Source: Ascochyta rabiei
Taxonomy: Eukaryota > Ascomycota > Dothideomycetes > Pleosporales > Didymellaceae
Assembly (NCBI RefSeq): GCF_004011695.2
Contig: NC_082417.1
Location: 744,001-808,000 of the forward strand
Direction of reading: 5' to 3'
DNA: 64,000 nt
A program made the translations under genes and the position numbers. Each line of letters opens with the position of its first letter. Position 1 is the first letter of the stretch. Of the stretch, positions 31,834-44,866 are shown piece by piece. The notes beneath the pieces are model-generated. The model saw nothing but the letters and a program-made list of their open reading frames with translations, ran no database searches and was not told the origin of the DNA.

Positions 31834-33578
31834 TTAGCACAGCCAGAACCAGAACTTTTCAAGAGCGTTTCTGGGGAGCTGCTCCGGCCAGACCTCAGCG
31901 TCAAGAGCAGCTTTGCCAGACCAAATGTCGGCCTCGGCAGGGTTGACCATCTTTGAGCGCTTGAAAATCTTCCAGAAGGCGAACAACAGGACGAAGATGG
32001 GGATACCGACGTAAGCAGTGAAGAAGGAGGTAAGCTGGTCGGAGCCCCAACCACCCTTTGTCTGGGTGAACACCTTGAAACCGTTGAAGATGATGATCAA
32101 ACCGAAGTAGACGAAGGCGACCCAGGCGGTGTATGGCTGCCACTTGCTCTTGAAGACCAAAGTGTTGCGGTCAACGCCCTGGGCGATGAGTGCCTTGCGG
32201 AAACGAGTGTAGGTGTAGCAGACAGAGCACCAGGTGAAGAGCTGGGCAATGGTGGTCAAGTTCTGGAACCACAGGAAGACGGTGTTGGCACCGGTGGACA
32301 CGCTCATGTAGGTGAGCAGACTGATGGAAGCGGTGATCGCGACGCAGTAGTAAGGAACACCACTCTTGGAGCACTTCAACAGAAACTTGGGGGCTTGGCC
32401 GTTCTGGGCAACAGCGAACAAGTAACGCGAACCACTGTACAGGAAAGCATTGCCAGACGAGGTCGCAGAGGTAAGAATGACCGCGTTGATGATGTGGGGC
32501 AGAGCTGGGATACCAGCATTCTTCATGGCGATGACCCATGGCGAGCTCTGAGCGCCCTTGGCGTTCTCGTCAGTGAGCGCAGGATCGTTGCTGGAAACAG
32601 TGACACCGATCATGAAGGATCCGAGGACGTAGAAGAACAGGATACGCCAGAAGACACGACGAACGGCCTTGGGAATGTTCTTGCGAGGGTTGACGGCTTC
32701 ACCGGCAGCAACGGCAACCATCTCAACACCACCATAAGAGAAGGCGGCGTTGACAAGAGTAGACCACAGACCAGTGAAGCGACCAGTGGCGCCAGTACCG
32801 ACGTATTCCTTCATCGCGCCCTCCTTCCAGTACCTGAAGCCACGACGGTCGTGGTCAGGCGCACCACCGAGCATGATAACAAGGGCGACAGTGAGCAGGC
32901 CCAAAATGGTGATAATCTTGATCGACGCGAAGACGAACTCGGCTTCACCATAGATGCCGACGGCAAAGATGTTGAGGCCCACGATGATTACGATGATGAT
33001 TGTGATCCACACAGCAGGTGAGACTTTGCCTTCTTGATCCCAGAAGTTGATAACAAGTGCGGCAGCAGAGATCTCAGCACACAGAGTAATGGCATTTTGG
33101 TACCAGTTGTTCCATCTAATCTACTGTCAGCCAGAGCAACGTCACATAGATGAGCAAAGACTTACCCGACAGCGAAGCCAAGAGCAGGATCCGTGTAGCG
33201 AGCGCAGTACTGAGGAATGGCACCAGGAAGAGGAAGCCAAGTAGCCATCTCGCCGAGACACTGCATCATTCCAAAGACAGCGCAACCGGTGATGGTGTAA
33301 CCAAGAAGGACAGAAAGAGGACCAGCGTTGGCAAAAGCAGTGGCAATACCGAGGAAGAGACCAGTACCGATGGTACCGCCAAGAGCGATGAACTGGATGT
33401 GTCGCGACTTGAGGCCGCGCTCGACGTATCCGTACTGCTCAGCTGTCTGTAGGTCACCGTACAGATCGGCGGCTTCGCCAATGTTGTTGCCCTTCTCATG
33501 GATGATATCCTTGACACCGTGGTCGGTTGATGCGTCCACGCCAATGGTGTACTGGTCCTTCTCGTCGGCGGTCGACAT
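31834..33578 (-). CDS. Amino-acid permease (YAT/AAP family, Gap1/Inda1 type)
   Basis: Two exons (33578-33166 and 33115-31834) with a 50-bp intron (GTAAGT donor, GATTAG acceptor) give 564 residues. I chose the ATG at 33578 (MSTADEKDQYTIG); the frame is open upstream but that part is not membrane-protein-like. The family signature starts RHIQFIALGGTIGTGLFLG, with the GxIGTGLF substrate-site loop, then CLGEMATWLPLPGAIPQYCA. About twelve hydrophobic segments follow, including VWITIIIVIIVGLNIFAVGI and SFFTAYVGIPIFVLLFAFWK. The C-terminus is VWPEQLPRNALEKFWFWLC. The expected role is proton-coupled uptake of amino acids at the plasma membrane. The specificity is not decidable. Three GATAAG motifs upstream fit nitrogen control. 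Confidence 0.93.
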
Positions 33579-35469
33579 CGTAAAGAAGATGCTCGTGGCT
33601 GTGACTGAGGGGTGCTGACTGGTGCGGGTGGACCCGAAACGAGAGCTGCGAACAGAGAAAGACTGGCGCAAAGGCGCGAAATGAAAGTCAAGTCTGATGC
33701 TCCTTGGGACACTACCCTGCGAACGGGAGCACAAGTGCTATCTTATACCTTGGACTTGCCACGGTATCACCACCCTAAACGCAGTCGTGTCGCCTTCTCG
33801 ATCCTAGGCAAAACAGGTGCACGGTCTCGACACCACAGCAGTCTACAGCCTAGGTAGTAACGGCGTAGATTGGTGGCGTGGCTAGGAGGGCCGAGATTGG
33901 ACATCTCGAGCAAATGGTCGCTGCCCCAGAATCTCGGACACGCCGGTTTGCACCATTCGGCCGTCAATTACCCAAAACTCGCAAGGCGCTCTGCAGGTGC
34001 TTGATAAGGGTGGACCAAGCAGAGCCGGGGCCAAGGGCCCTAAGCAACTCGCGCAGCCGACGTGGGGTTCTCCGCACATGCTTGGTTCCACTTGAATACG
34101 CTCGGGACCTCGTGGAACTGACGCTCGGCCGCCCTTCAGCTTATCGGATCTGATCGTGATCAAGCGGAAAGCGCCCATCGAGGCCGTCGAGCTTCACTCC
34201 AAGTACGGAAAATCGGTGTGAAGTTGCAGTTGTCGGCCTCGCTAGCAGTTGCAAATTGGCTTCGACACAAGCCTCCGCAAGAGTGCTCGGCACCCTGGGA
34301 AATGGTCTGGGCGTTTTAGGCAGGTAGAAGATCCTCCGCACCACTGGCGATGCGCGGCAGTCAGCTGTCACTATCAATTGGCCCCATGGTTGCATGAATG
34401 CTTCGGTCAGCCACCCTGATAAGGTACTCTTCTGGAACGTCAGATCATTAGTGTTAAATTGTCACCAGGGTTCGCAGTACGATAACCGCCACCAGCGCAT
34501 GCAGCCATCAAGCGCAGCCGCGACAAAGTCAGCACGACTGGAGATATTCAGAAGGCAGACCGTGGCTTGGTGTCGCGTGAGATGTGCCATGACGGCAGCG
34601 AATGATTGGCTTCAGCCAGCAACAAGGGCTCAGTTCTCCCTGCAACCTTACAATATCCCTTCAACAACGCTCCTGCCTTGTTGGAAGCGGCGATATTAAT
34701 AGCAACTTGTTGCGTTCGGTCCTTTACAACCCAATCTGCTGTTATGGACGACCGAGCGGTACAGCTTTGTGGTGCTCATCATCACGAGCGCACGCATTAA
34801 GCGCGAATGATGCTCAGAAAGTGCGAGCGATTAACGGTAACGCGCAGCGCCGATCGAAGCCTGTCAGGAACGTAGCATATACGATTGGTCTCTCGAAGAC
34901 GTTCGTTGAACGTGTGTTCCGCTGCAAGGGTACAGATGCCTAGCTTGCCTAGCTTACCTAGCTTGAATGCATTCTCCTTCAAGCAGTGAGATGGTTTCTG
35001 TTATCTTCACCACTCGCACTACCGGTAACACGCTCAAATCTGAACTCAGATTCAATACACAGCATGTCGCCATCAGGTCCCAATCGTCTTTCGAGATCGG
35101 TAAGCAGTACGGACCGCAACTACCCATGACTTGTGAATTGTTGGGCGGTAGGACATTGGTCGAACGATCAAAAGTGTTGAGCGTACAGCACCACCGATGC
35201 ATCTAATCTTGCTCCACCGTTGTATGTGAAGCTGGCGCGAGATCTCGTCCATGTCAAGCCCACAAAGTGTCGTAACCATTTGAAACTGGCACACATATCG
35301 CCTGAATGAGTTGCAATGGCTTTGTTAGGCGTTTGAGGCGCGTATCGCAGTAACCGTTCTCGCTCTTCCACCCGTATCTGCATGTTGCCACGGCTACCGT
35401 GTCCGTGCGCGTGATGCGCACCCCCATCAAAACGCGTCAAAATCCTTAACCCCATAACTCAACCCCACA
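33579..35469. other. Intergenic, last GC-rich DNA before the repeat block
   Basis: This holds the permease promoter. Short frames (for example 34394-34699 and 34967-35206) have no domain or codon bias. The base composition remains ordinary up to about 35,460 and then changes abruptly. Confidence 0.5.
34003..34423. promoter_or_regulatory. Cluster of three GATA motifs upstream of the permease
   Basis: GATAAG occurs at 34003-34008 and 34418-34423, and its complement at 34140-34145, that is 425 to 845 bases upstream of the permease start. AreA/NIT2 GATA factors bind such sites in front of nitrogen-uptake genes. Motif evidence alone is weak. Confidence 0.35.
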
Positions 35470-35880
35470 ATGTCGCTAGACGCTGCCCTTGAAGAGCTAG
35501 GTGCTCTAAAGCCTAGAGAGTAATTTAGCTGCTTAGTAATCATAAAAAAGTATAGTGTTAGATGGTTAATGTTAACACATTAGTATAAGGTAAATACTGC
35601 GTTAACTACTATTAAGAATACTAACTAGTGATAATTAACACTATAATAGAAGATAGAGCTAATTAAGTATATAAAAGAGCTTACTAGGTATTACTTACTA
35701 TCTATAAGAGAGATAATCTAAAATTTTACATTACTAATTGCTTAAAATCTAGTTTTTAAGAGCTGGTTATGTGCTTTATTAACTAGTATTCTATCTATCT
35801 TTGTTAAATAAAAGGTATTAGAAAAATAGGTTAGGCGATATACCTGCTAAGAAACTGTGTAAAGGCCCCTACTACAACCT
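35470..35880 (+). pseudogene. N-terminal remnant of a pogo-type (DDE_1) transposase
   Basis: From ATG 35470 the frame reads MSLDAALEELGALKPRE and then a stop. It continues in the same frame with FSCLVIIKKYSV, then KYIKELTRYYL and FKSWLCALLTS. Allowing for C-to-T and G-to-A changes, this is the psq-type and Tc5-type helix-turn-helix start of fungal pogo transposases. The catalytic part is missing, so the copy is truncated at about 35,880. The first 17 codons are unmutated while everything downstream is riddled with TAG and TAA. Confidence 0.65.
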
Positions 35881-37130
35881 AGATAAGACAAAAATCACCC
35901 TTACATAGAACAACAACAGAACATTAATACATTATTATTAACTTATTACTATTACTATCTAATCTAATAATTAAGAGTCTTACTACTGCTATAATAAGCG
36001 CTAATAACAAGCAAAATAGCAACTAGCTAAAGCTAGAGGGACGTAATAGTTATTCTTACAAACTTAAGTAAATACATCCTCTAGTATTACTAACTTAAGA
36101 TATAATATAAAGCTCTAGAGATCTAGAATATTATAAACCTAGAAGGTAACACTTAACTACGCGTAAAGCCTAATAAACTGTAACCTCTACTTATCTTAGA
36201 ATAAAAACTAGCCTCTACTCTAAGGAGTACTTAGACATCCTCCTTAATCTAAAAATAGGAGGTAATACACGCGTAACTATATAAGAATTAAATAACCCTA
36301 TTAATACCTTTATAGTAATAACTAATACCCTAATATAATACCTAGAACTCTTAGTAGAAAGAAAGGAAGTATATAATAGCAACGCGTAAAAATTTAAAAT
36401 AATTTTTAACTTATATAAAATATATAAGTAAAAATAATAAAATAAATAGAATTATATAGCTGTAATAATAAAATACTTAAATACTATAGTTAGCCCTTAT
36501 CTATAAGTAAGCTACTTTAACAAATACAGCACTCTGCAGACCTAGATTATAAATGTCTAGGCAGTAGTAGGAGTAGATCTTAATAATAAGATTAGAAGGG
36601 TATAAGAAAGGTACTATAAAGCACTAAAGCCTATAAGAGTCCTGTAAAATTAGGAACTATAGCTTACTAAATATAACTAAGCTTTAACTTATATAGAAGC
36701 CCTTAAAATAGGAGATATAATATAGAGTAAGCTAGTTATAGATAACTTCCTAAAAGTAGTCTTAAAAATTACTCTAGTATAGATAGCAACATTTACTAGT
36801 ATAGGAAGTAACTAAAGTAATATAGAAAGAAGATAGATAATAAAACTCTTCTATAAGTATATAAGCCTAGCCTATCTAATATAAGGCAGAATAGAAAGCA
36901 CCTTTATAACAGATAGTGGAGCCTTTATAGTAAGTAGTAAATCTAACTTAAATATATAAAGGGACGCCTTTAGTGTGTAAATTAGAGCGCTATCTGTAGC
37001 CTTAAACTAAAGGCAATTAAAGCGTAAAATAAAAACGTCTAGTAATAAGTCTAAGTAATTCTAAAGAAGGAATGTAGTAGAAGCTGTAGACGTATTGTGG
37101 GTAAGAATATTACTTAATGCAAGAAGGTGG
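35881..37130 (+). mobile_element. RIP-degraded remnant, gag-like
   Basis: This is AT-rich DNA with many in-frame TAG and TAA codons. Plus-strand translation gives patches such as ERYYKALKPIRVL and FITDSGAFIVSSKSN, reminiscent of a copia-type gag and the start of a protease (DSGA). No boundaries or LTRs are visible. The assignment is tentative. Confidence 0.35.
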
Positions 37131-37757
37131 TTGTCTTCGATAGCGAGCCCTAATGGCTCGCTGAGATCATCTGATATACCCTCCCAACAATCAGGTGCCT
37201 CTAATCCCTAATGGCCCTTTAAGCCCTTGCCAGTTAACACCCCTAATAATCACGTGCACCTAAACCCTAATAGCCTTCTAAGCCCTTACTAGTTAGCCTT
37301 GTACTTTTACTCTACGACACATCTCCTCCACCCTAAGAGCTTAGTCCCCTTAAGCCTACGCCTGCCTCTACCTGTTATTCTACCCTTCTGTAACTCCACT
37401 ATCTATCCTAACAGGAGACCTATTAATATTTGCCTCTAAGCCTCTGTTACGATCCACAGAACACAGAAAGGATGTAAGCTAATTACAGTGCATAGGGCAT
37501 AGTAAGTACAACAAGTTATTAGGCTTAGCGTAAGCAAACATAACAGCGTTAACACTTAGTAAGAAGCCAAGAATTACGTGATATAATTAGGCTTAGCATA
37601 ATTAGTACAATTAGTGATTAGTGTAATTAGTAATTAGTAGGATTAGAGATTAGTACAATTAGTAATTAGTGTGATTAGTAACCAGTATAATCAGTAATTA
37701 GTGTAATTAGAGGATCCTTAACACTAATCAGCCTATATTACTACTACTATTATTAAC
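37131..37757. repeat. Less-mutated segment, possible LTR fragment and ATTAGT array
   Basis: Bases 37131-37440 are noticeably richer in C than their surroundings. A TGTTACGATCCACAG sequence at 37445 looks like an LTR start. Bases about 37603-37715 are an array of GTAATTAGT-type units. These may belong to the 5' part of the outer gypsy element, interrupted by the copia insertion at 37758, but this is not proven. Confidence 0.35.
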
Positions 37758-38010
37758 TGTAACAGAGCTTAGAGGACTATACTTAGGTAATTAATTAATT
37801 TAATCAGTGTCTATATATTTAATGTGTAACGTGTTGCTTAAGTATAAAGGAAATTTAGTTATTACGTAATCTTGCTTACTTAAGCTTTATAGGCGACCCT
37901 TAGGAGCTTAGTAGTTAATTATAGAGAAAGGAGACACTTAACAATAATCTGCAAGCTTAATTAGATAGGGGAGCACCCTATTAGTTATCTACAGGCTCGG
38001 CTGCGCGACA
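37758..38010 (-). repeat. Copia 3' LTR
   Basis: 253 bp, starting TGTAACAGAG and ending GCTGCGCGACA on the plus strand. It matches 44867-45119 and, inverted, 47082-47334. Differences are almost all transitions. Confidence 0.93.
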
Positions 38011-38719
38011 CACCCCCCAGGTAATCCCAGCCAGGATTGCCTGTCTTCTAAGAGCTGCTGCGTAGGTAATCAGGCTCTTAAATTCTTAAACCAGATTTCT
38101 AAGCTTGTGGTTAGTAGTTTTAATACTCTCTAGTAGTCTTGGTTTAATTGTAACCTGTTGCTGACTCTAATTGTTCTGCTAAGCGGCTAAAGTAGGTGGT
38201 AGACGCTTGTTTAGCTGCAGATTCCTTATTACTAAGCTGCTAAGTATCCTTTTCTATACTTGTTTCTTATAAACCTTATTAGATAAGAGGGATAGTATAG
38301 ACTAGTAATTGTCTATTTACTATTAAGCTAGTAACGTTGTACTGCCTAGAGAAAGTCGCATTTACTCTTACTTTTACTAGGCGTTTTAGAGATCTATATA
38401 ACTAGCTTACCTGCTTGTTTTTCTCTGTTTCTTTAACTATCTCTATTAACATAGCCGTAAGTATACCAATTGCTGGTTTTGCGCTCCTTAGACCTACCCC
38501 ACATGCTTCTTTGTTATTTTGCTAGGTTTGCGTTTCCTCTGTAGTTGTGATAGCTTAGGGGAGCGTCTATTTAAGCTTCCTGTCTTTATTTACCAGCTCT
38601 TTTAAGTAGTTTTATTAGCTTTAGCACTTTCTATAGCCTTAAAGGCTTTTTTAGACAGCATCTGTTTAAGCTTCCTGGCCTTGTTTTACTAGCTTTTTTT
38701 AGAGGTTTTGCTAACTTTG

Positions 38720-39147
38720 GCCTATAGAGAGAACCTAAATTTAAGCACCTTGCGCGCACCACCGCTGCTACTGCCGCCCGAGCTGCTGCCTGTGCCGCCA
38801 GCGGCTCTGCCGCGCCTGTGCCCACACCTACAACCACAACCATAACCACAACCACAACCACAACCGCGCCTAAGCCTGCGCCTGCAGCTTCAGCTGCTCC
38901 TTCTGCTGCTGCTGCTGCTACTGCTGCTGCTGCCGCCCTTACCGCCGCCGCCTCTACAGCCTTGCTGCTGCCGCCGCCACCTTGCGCGCTGCCTGCGCCC
39001 CCCCTACCAGCTCGCGACCCGTCGCAGGGCGCTCGCAGGATTATTCCCTGCGAGCGCTGCGTCAACGTGCTTATAGTAAACAGTTTAGTGCCTATGTGCG
39101 TTAATTGTGTTAGTAGGCAGGAAAGGCGCTGCTGGCGTTGCGCCTAA
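38720..39147 (+). pseudogene. GC-rich Ala/Thr/Pro and Cys-motif frame inside the copia element, antisense
   Basis: A plus-strand frame encodes PKFKHLARTTAATAARAA, a Thr run, long Ala stretches and a Cys segment with the pattern PCERCVN, then PMCVNCVSRQERRCWRCA. Beyond the stop at 39145 the frame goes on with GHLCCPL. CxxC pairs suggest a small metal-binding module. It lies between the RNase H end and the 3' LTR but is oriented opposite to the copia genes. It is far richer in G and C than its surroundings. I do not recognise the family. It may be a captured gene or a second old insertion. An imperfect duplication containing TTTAAGCTTCCT lies just upstream (about 38570-38735). Confidence 0.45.
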
Positions 39148-39649
39148 GGGCATTTGTGCTGCCCCCTGTAGGTTTTGTTTAAATAGCGCTTGTAAATAGT
39201 AGTCTAACAGCTTGTTTAGTAATATCCGCCTTAAGCCCTTTAGGATTAAGCTAGTTAATAAGCTTATTTACTTAGGTAGAGTGACAACTTCTATAAGCAA
39301 TTATAACTTGTTATTTTTTATTAGCTAACAAGCTTATAGCAGGCAACTGATCTGCGCTGCGCTCTCTGCGTAGTAAAGGGCCTAATTAGGGATAGGTACT
39401 TCTTCTAAGTACCCTCCTTAGTTAGGTTAGGTTTTAGAGCTACTAGATACCTATAGGGAGGGGGCTGTCCTCCCTATACATAGTTTAAAGAATTTGCTAA
39501 GCCCTGTAGCTGTTAGTTAAGCGCTCGAAAGAGCTGCCACTGGTAGTTACAGGTGCTCTTTTGCCTATTTAAGGAGGGGGTTGTCCTCCCCAGCAATACT
39601 ACAATCTTCTACCTCTCTCTTAACCTGCTCTTTTTCTATATAATTAATG

Positions 39650-42600
39650 CTAAACAGGTTTAGGTGTAAGACAAAGCGCTTGTAAGCCTGTCTAGGGAGC
39701 GCTTTTGTAAGACTGTTGGCTGGCATCTCGCTCGTTTTAAGGTATGTTACCTAGAGATTTCCCCTAGCGTACTCTTATTTTAACTACATATTCTAGATAT
39801 CTATATAGCACAGCTAAGTGGTAAGCTACTTACTCTCTTCTACTACTAATTAGATTGTTTGTTAGTTGTTGCAGAAAATCTCCTACAGCACCTCTAAGTC
39901 TAGCTAAAGTTCGTGTAGAAACCGTTTAAGAGCTGCTACTTCCTTAGCCACATGCTCTAACGCTAACAACTTTACTTTAGTAGTCAAAGTCGTCACTGTT
40001 AATTAACGTGCTGCTTTCTAGATAATTAGACCACTAAAGAGCTACACAATATACCCCTAAGAGGAGTATCTAGTCTCCTAATTGTTAGCAAATAACGCGT
40101 CCCTACAGATAAGCAATTAGCTGCCTTAGTAAGCTCCGTACTGTATCCCTAGGTGCTTTGTTTAATAGAGGTAAGCTATAACCTAAGCTGCTGCCTTAAA
40201 GTAAGCAGCTTCTAGATTTATAAGATAATAGGACAGCTAAGAGGCGGCATACGCTACATCTGGTTAGATTATAATTGCTGTGTAGAGAATAGATCCCACC
40301 TACTCTTAAAACGCTTTAACTTCTTACTTTAACGCTTGCCTGTTATGCTTAAGTAGCTCTTCTATTAGGAAGGGGACTGTTAGGAAGGATCCCTTCTCTA
40401 CTACTCTAAATTTAGTAGCGAGCTTGTTAATATAGGCGTTGTACGCGAGTGTAATAGTTCTAGCAGTTCTGTTGCGGATAATACGCACTCCTAGAAACTA
40501 TTCAGCAGCTCTATAGTCTTCTATCTGGTATTTGGCCATTAATAAGCTTATAAGATGCTTTATAGCAGCTTAATTGTCCTTATAATAGGCTAGCAGAATA
40601 TCGTCTATATAGAATAGTAGCACTATCCAGCGTTTAGCGTTATAGAACAGGTAAGGTTCCTCTTTTAACGCAATTAGGCCAAGCTTCTAGAGAGTGGCTA
40701 AGAGCTCTTTGTACTATAGAACTGGCGAATCATATAACCTATATAGAGCCTGTAGAAGTAGGACTACCTTCTTAGGTTTTGTAAAGCTATCTGGCAGCTC
40801 GCAGAGCACTTAGGGTTGGTCCTAGCGGCTTGCGTTAAGAAACGCGCCTGCAACGTCATACTGATAGAGCTCTAGGTTAAACTAGGCAGCTATTGCCACT
40901 ATAGTGCAAAAAGACCTAGAGGCGAGCGTTGTGGCGTAGGTTAAGACAATTAAATCCTTAGCCTGTAGATCTCTGCGTACACAGATCCTTACCTTATATT
41001 TAAGGAAGTAACTATCTTAATCTAGCTTATATATAAAGACCTATTTAAGAAGCAGAGGCCTAGCTAAGGCGCTTGCTTGGTCTATTTCTTTCTAGGTTCT
41101 CTTTTCTATAAGTGTGGCTATCTCTTTCTTACAAGCCTGGCGAAATAGAGCTCCTAGTAGGTAGTAGGCGAGATCCTTCCATTTCTTTGGCAAAGGTGGG
41201 AGCTTGTTACAGTGCGTGCGCTGCTCTAAAGGGATTTTTTCCTTCTTTAAGACAGACGCCGCGAGCACCGCGTAGATAGTAACAAGCTCTCTTCTACTTA
41301 TACTATATTTGTTCGCATGTTTAAATAGTAGGTAGATAAGCTAGGAGTACCCGTGCTTTCTTATAGAGCTTATTACTAAGTACTGTCCTACTCTATCCTT
41401 ATAATCATTAGCAGGTTCATTGCGCTCGCAGTTATCTATCCAGCGGCTCTGCCTTGTGGCTGGACCCTAGACTCTTTGTTAATACGAGCGTCTTGTTACT
41501 GCCTTATCTGCTCCTGTTGTCCTTTAAGAAGGTATTAGAACAATCAGTAATACAGGTCTTAGTGGATCTTCTTCCTTAAGATCCTTGTTATCTACTAGCG
41601 CGCTCCCTTCCTAATTAGGTAAGTGCACTTCCTGTAAGCCATTAGTTAGATTCTCCTCTTTAGGAGCTTCCCTGCCTAAGGCCAGTGGCTCTGGCTCAGG
41701 CGTTGGGTCAGGGGATGGGAGGCCTGTTTCTTGGTGTCGTTCTGCACAGATCTCTAGCGGCTTGCTAGCCAAGCTTGCCGCGCGTACAGTCTCTGTCTCA
41801 GGAGCTCCTTTATTACTAGACTAGCTATCTAGCAATTAAGATTGCTCCCAAGTGTCACCCCCAAGCTGATGCTTAGAGGACTTGCCAAGCGTTAGGTCTC
41901 TGTTAGGGAGCTTGATTGCTTCTCCTGCGTTTGTAATCTCGCCAGGTTCATAGAGGATTTCTACCACCGCCTCTGCTTCTTTAGCGCTTATAGTAGTAGA
42001 TTTATCTACTCTATTATAAAAGAGCTCCTTATTAAAGGTTACGTTGTGTGTTGTTATAACCTAGTTAATTATAGGGACCTATATCTAATAGATGTTAGAT
42101 ACTTAGTACCCTACAAGGTAGCTGATATGCCCCCTTAGAGTGACTTTAAAGCCCCTCCGATTACGCCTAGCTGCTTGTTCCTTGTTTAAGGGGTAGGCTT
42201 GGCAGCTGTAGGCGTAAATCCCGCTCTAATTAGGTCTTAGATCTGCTGTTGCTACCCTTACCTGCTCTAGCTTATACTATTAGAAATACTAAGTAAACTA
42301 GAGATTAAGCTCCTTATTTAGGCTCTGTAGCTTGTGTGCGTGTAATAGGCTTATGTTATAGAGCTATGCCGCCGCTACAACAATCTCTAGCTAGAGCTTC
42401 TAGGGTAGATTTGCTCCGCTCCTTATCTTGATAGATTTTGTGATTATCTCTTAACTAGCTCTTTCTGCTCCTCTATTCAGCTCGTGTGTGTATAGAGGAG
42501 AGGGATCTATATCTATTTCCTAATTAAGCGCCTAGCGCTTATATGCTGAGCTCCCTTTCTATAGAAGTGTTACTATATTATTGTCTTAGCTAATTTTGTA

Positions 42601-43800
42601 GATTTAGAGCTTATACTAGGTATATACCTAGCTTATAAAGTTTATAAGGACCTGTAAGATCTCTAGTTATGTTTTACCTTATAAAGTAAACACAAAGAGC
42701 TTCCTACTATAGTACTCCTTAATTACAAGCGTCTATAATTCGCCTCCTCTGCCTAACAGCATATTAAACAGGTCCTAGCCAACTCTCTAAAACAGTTGTG
42801 CTGGTCTCTCTCTCTTTCTCTGTAATATTACTTGCTTAGTGTAGGTTGTTGAGCAAATCTTATAATCTTTTTGGAGCGTCCCGTTGATACGCACGCCGCG
42901 CGCCTTTGTTACCAGCGCTTAAAGAGCCTCTAGGCATAGATAACCAGCTTAGGCGTGCCACAGCTGTTTAGGCGAGCTGCGTAGGTAAGATTTATAGGAT
43001 TGCTTTGTTGTTACTGCGTTAAGGATGGGAGGATAGAGAGAAAGTGGCTTGTATTTAAGGAAAGTAAGGTTGTAAGCGCGCTTGAGAGTAGTACATACAA
43101 CGCTCCTATTAAGATCTTTAATATATCCTATACAAAGAGAGCTGTCTAGACCTAGGTACCAGACTCCTTTCTCTTAGAGGCGAGCTTCTAAGATTATGTT
43201 AACATAGAATCCTTCTATAACTACAACATTCTAAAGGAGCAGGTCCTTAGTGTATAGGCTGCGCTTTCTGTACAGAGCATTCTTAAACAAGTAAGCTCCT
43301 TGTCCAGATATAGGGAGCGCCTAGGTACCTGCTTCTACCGTGTTAGTGGGCCCAGCAGGGCGGAAAGATCCAGGTACCAGCCGATTAGCGCTGTTAACTA
43401 GGTGCGTAGCAGCTCTATTGTCCAAAATAGTACTATCTATTAATAGATAAGCGTTGAAATCCATAAGGTTATATACCCTAGATCCCACGTTCTCTACTAG
43501 ATTTGTTATTAATTTTAGATTAATTAGAGCTGCTTAGACGTTGCCAGGAAACTCTACTTTCTTGGTTTAGCTAGTAGCAGCTGAAGTAATAGCTAATAGA
43601 GCGTTTGCAGTCTATCTAAGCCGCTCTATTGCCTTTTAGGTTTCCTTGTGCTCTTAGTATTTAAGCCTCTAGCAAGTCTCTTGCTTATTCTTTTTGCTTA
43701 TCTAAACAGGTGGTAAGGAGCTCCCTCTAACAGCAGTTTTAAGGAAACGGCAATTAGTAGGCTTCTATTTGTGGGTCTTGCCTTTTTATTTACAAGGGCA
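39650..43800 (-). pseudogene. Copia gag-end and pol pseudogene (zinc knuckle, PR, IN, RT, RNase H)
   Basis: Read on the minus strand: a gag zinc-finger-like segment CPCK-KGKTHK near 43,790-43,750; the gag-pre-integrase hallmark LWHA at 42,964-42,953 with GVRINGTLQKDYKIC after it; an integrase region to about 41,900; the reverse transcriptase motif FYIDDILLAYYKDN at about 40,614-40,575; and the RNase H block with LTVTTLTTKVKLLALEHVAK at about 40,000-39,940. Stops are TAG or TAA at former Gln and Trp positions. Edges are approximate. Confidence 0.85.
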
Positions 43801-44866
43801 GACGTATCCTAAGGAGCTGCTGGCGTTGTTCCTAGAGCTCCTGCCCGCGTTATTTTGGCTAGATAGAGCGTCTAAGCGGGTACTAAAGGTTGCGAAAACG
43901 CCTAGGTTATCTTTACCTAATCTTATAGTATACTTATACATTAACCTACTAAAGACCCTTAAAACCTAGTCTAGAATAAGCGTTTTAAGCCCTAGGATAC
44001 TGTCCTAGATAATCCTTTAGCTTATTGTGCGGGCCTACTCTAGGGCGATCTAGTAGCTTAAGGCATCTAAGAAGTCTTGTACAGCAAGCTCCCTAGTAAC
44101 CTTAGAGAGCTTATATAACTTGGCTTGCATATACAGGTATAACTATTTCTAATACTAATCCTATAGAGCGGCTCGGCCTTACCTAGCAGCTCCTAGGTAC
44201 TGCCTGTACTCTGCTCTAACCTGGTTTTTGGTGCTTATATCTGTTAGAGCGAGCTCCTCCTTTAGGGCTTGTACAAGCGATTGTAGCATTGTAGTGTTTT
44301 AGGTAACAAGCTTCACTATTACTAGTAACAGGATCGCTAGGCTTACCGTGGTATTGACCTAGTTCTAGAGCTTCTGAAGGCGCTCGGCCTTAGCTGCCTA
44401 CTTGCTCGCTCTTATTTTGTACCTAAGGAGCTCTTAGTTGTAGGTCTTAAGGATCATTAGGCCTGTAGGAGGCTCGTTGGGTTAGACGCTCTGGGCTCGG
44501 GTCAATTGAGCCGGCGGTTAGGTGGGGGCAGAGCCTATGATAGGTAGCCTAGGGGCTCCATCGTGCATCCCTGGGGCGTCTTTAGCGTCTAGATCCACTA
44601 AATCCCATATGTTACAAAGCTTAGCGTGCCACATAAGTTAAATAAACCAATTAGGCTAATTAGACCTTGATTTAAGTTAATAGGGTCCTGTTAGGATACC
44701 TAAGAGAGCTTAAGCATTGTAGTTAACTAGCTTGCCTATAGTAGCGGTCGTAGAGTTAGGATTAAAAAGATAATTAGGCAAAATTAGAGCGGTTAAGTAA
44801 TGTCTAATAAGCTTGTTGCTGAGTGCGCAGGGAGATCTACTGTGCTTAGGAAGCCAGGCTTATAAC

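Noticed and set aside
1..35460. A biosynthetic gene cluster
   Set aside because: An acyl-CoA ligase, a transporter and regulators are present, but no polyketide synthase, peptide synthetase, terpene synthase or P450 lies near. The genes are mostly housekeeping.
43769..43969. Plus-strand frame of 66 codons in the copia element
   Set aside because: It is the shadow of the minus-strand gag region, which shows a zinc-knuckle pattern.
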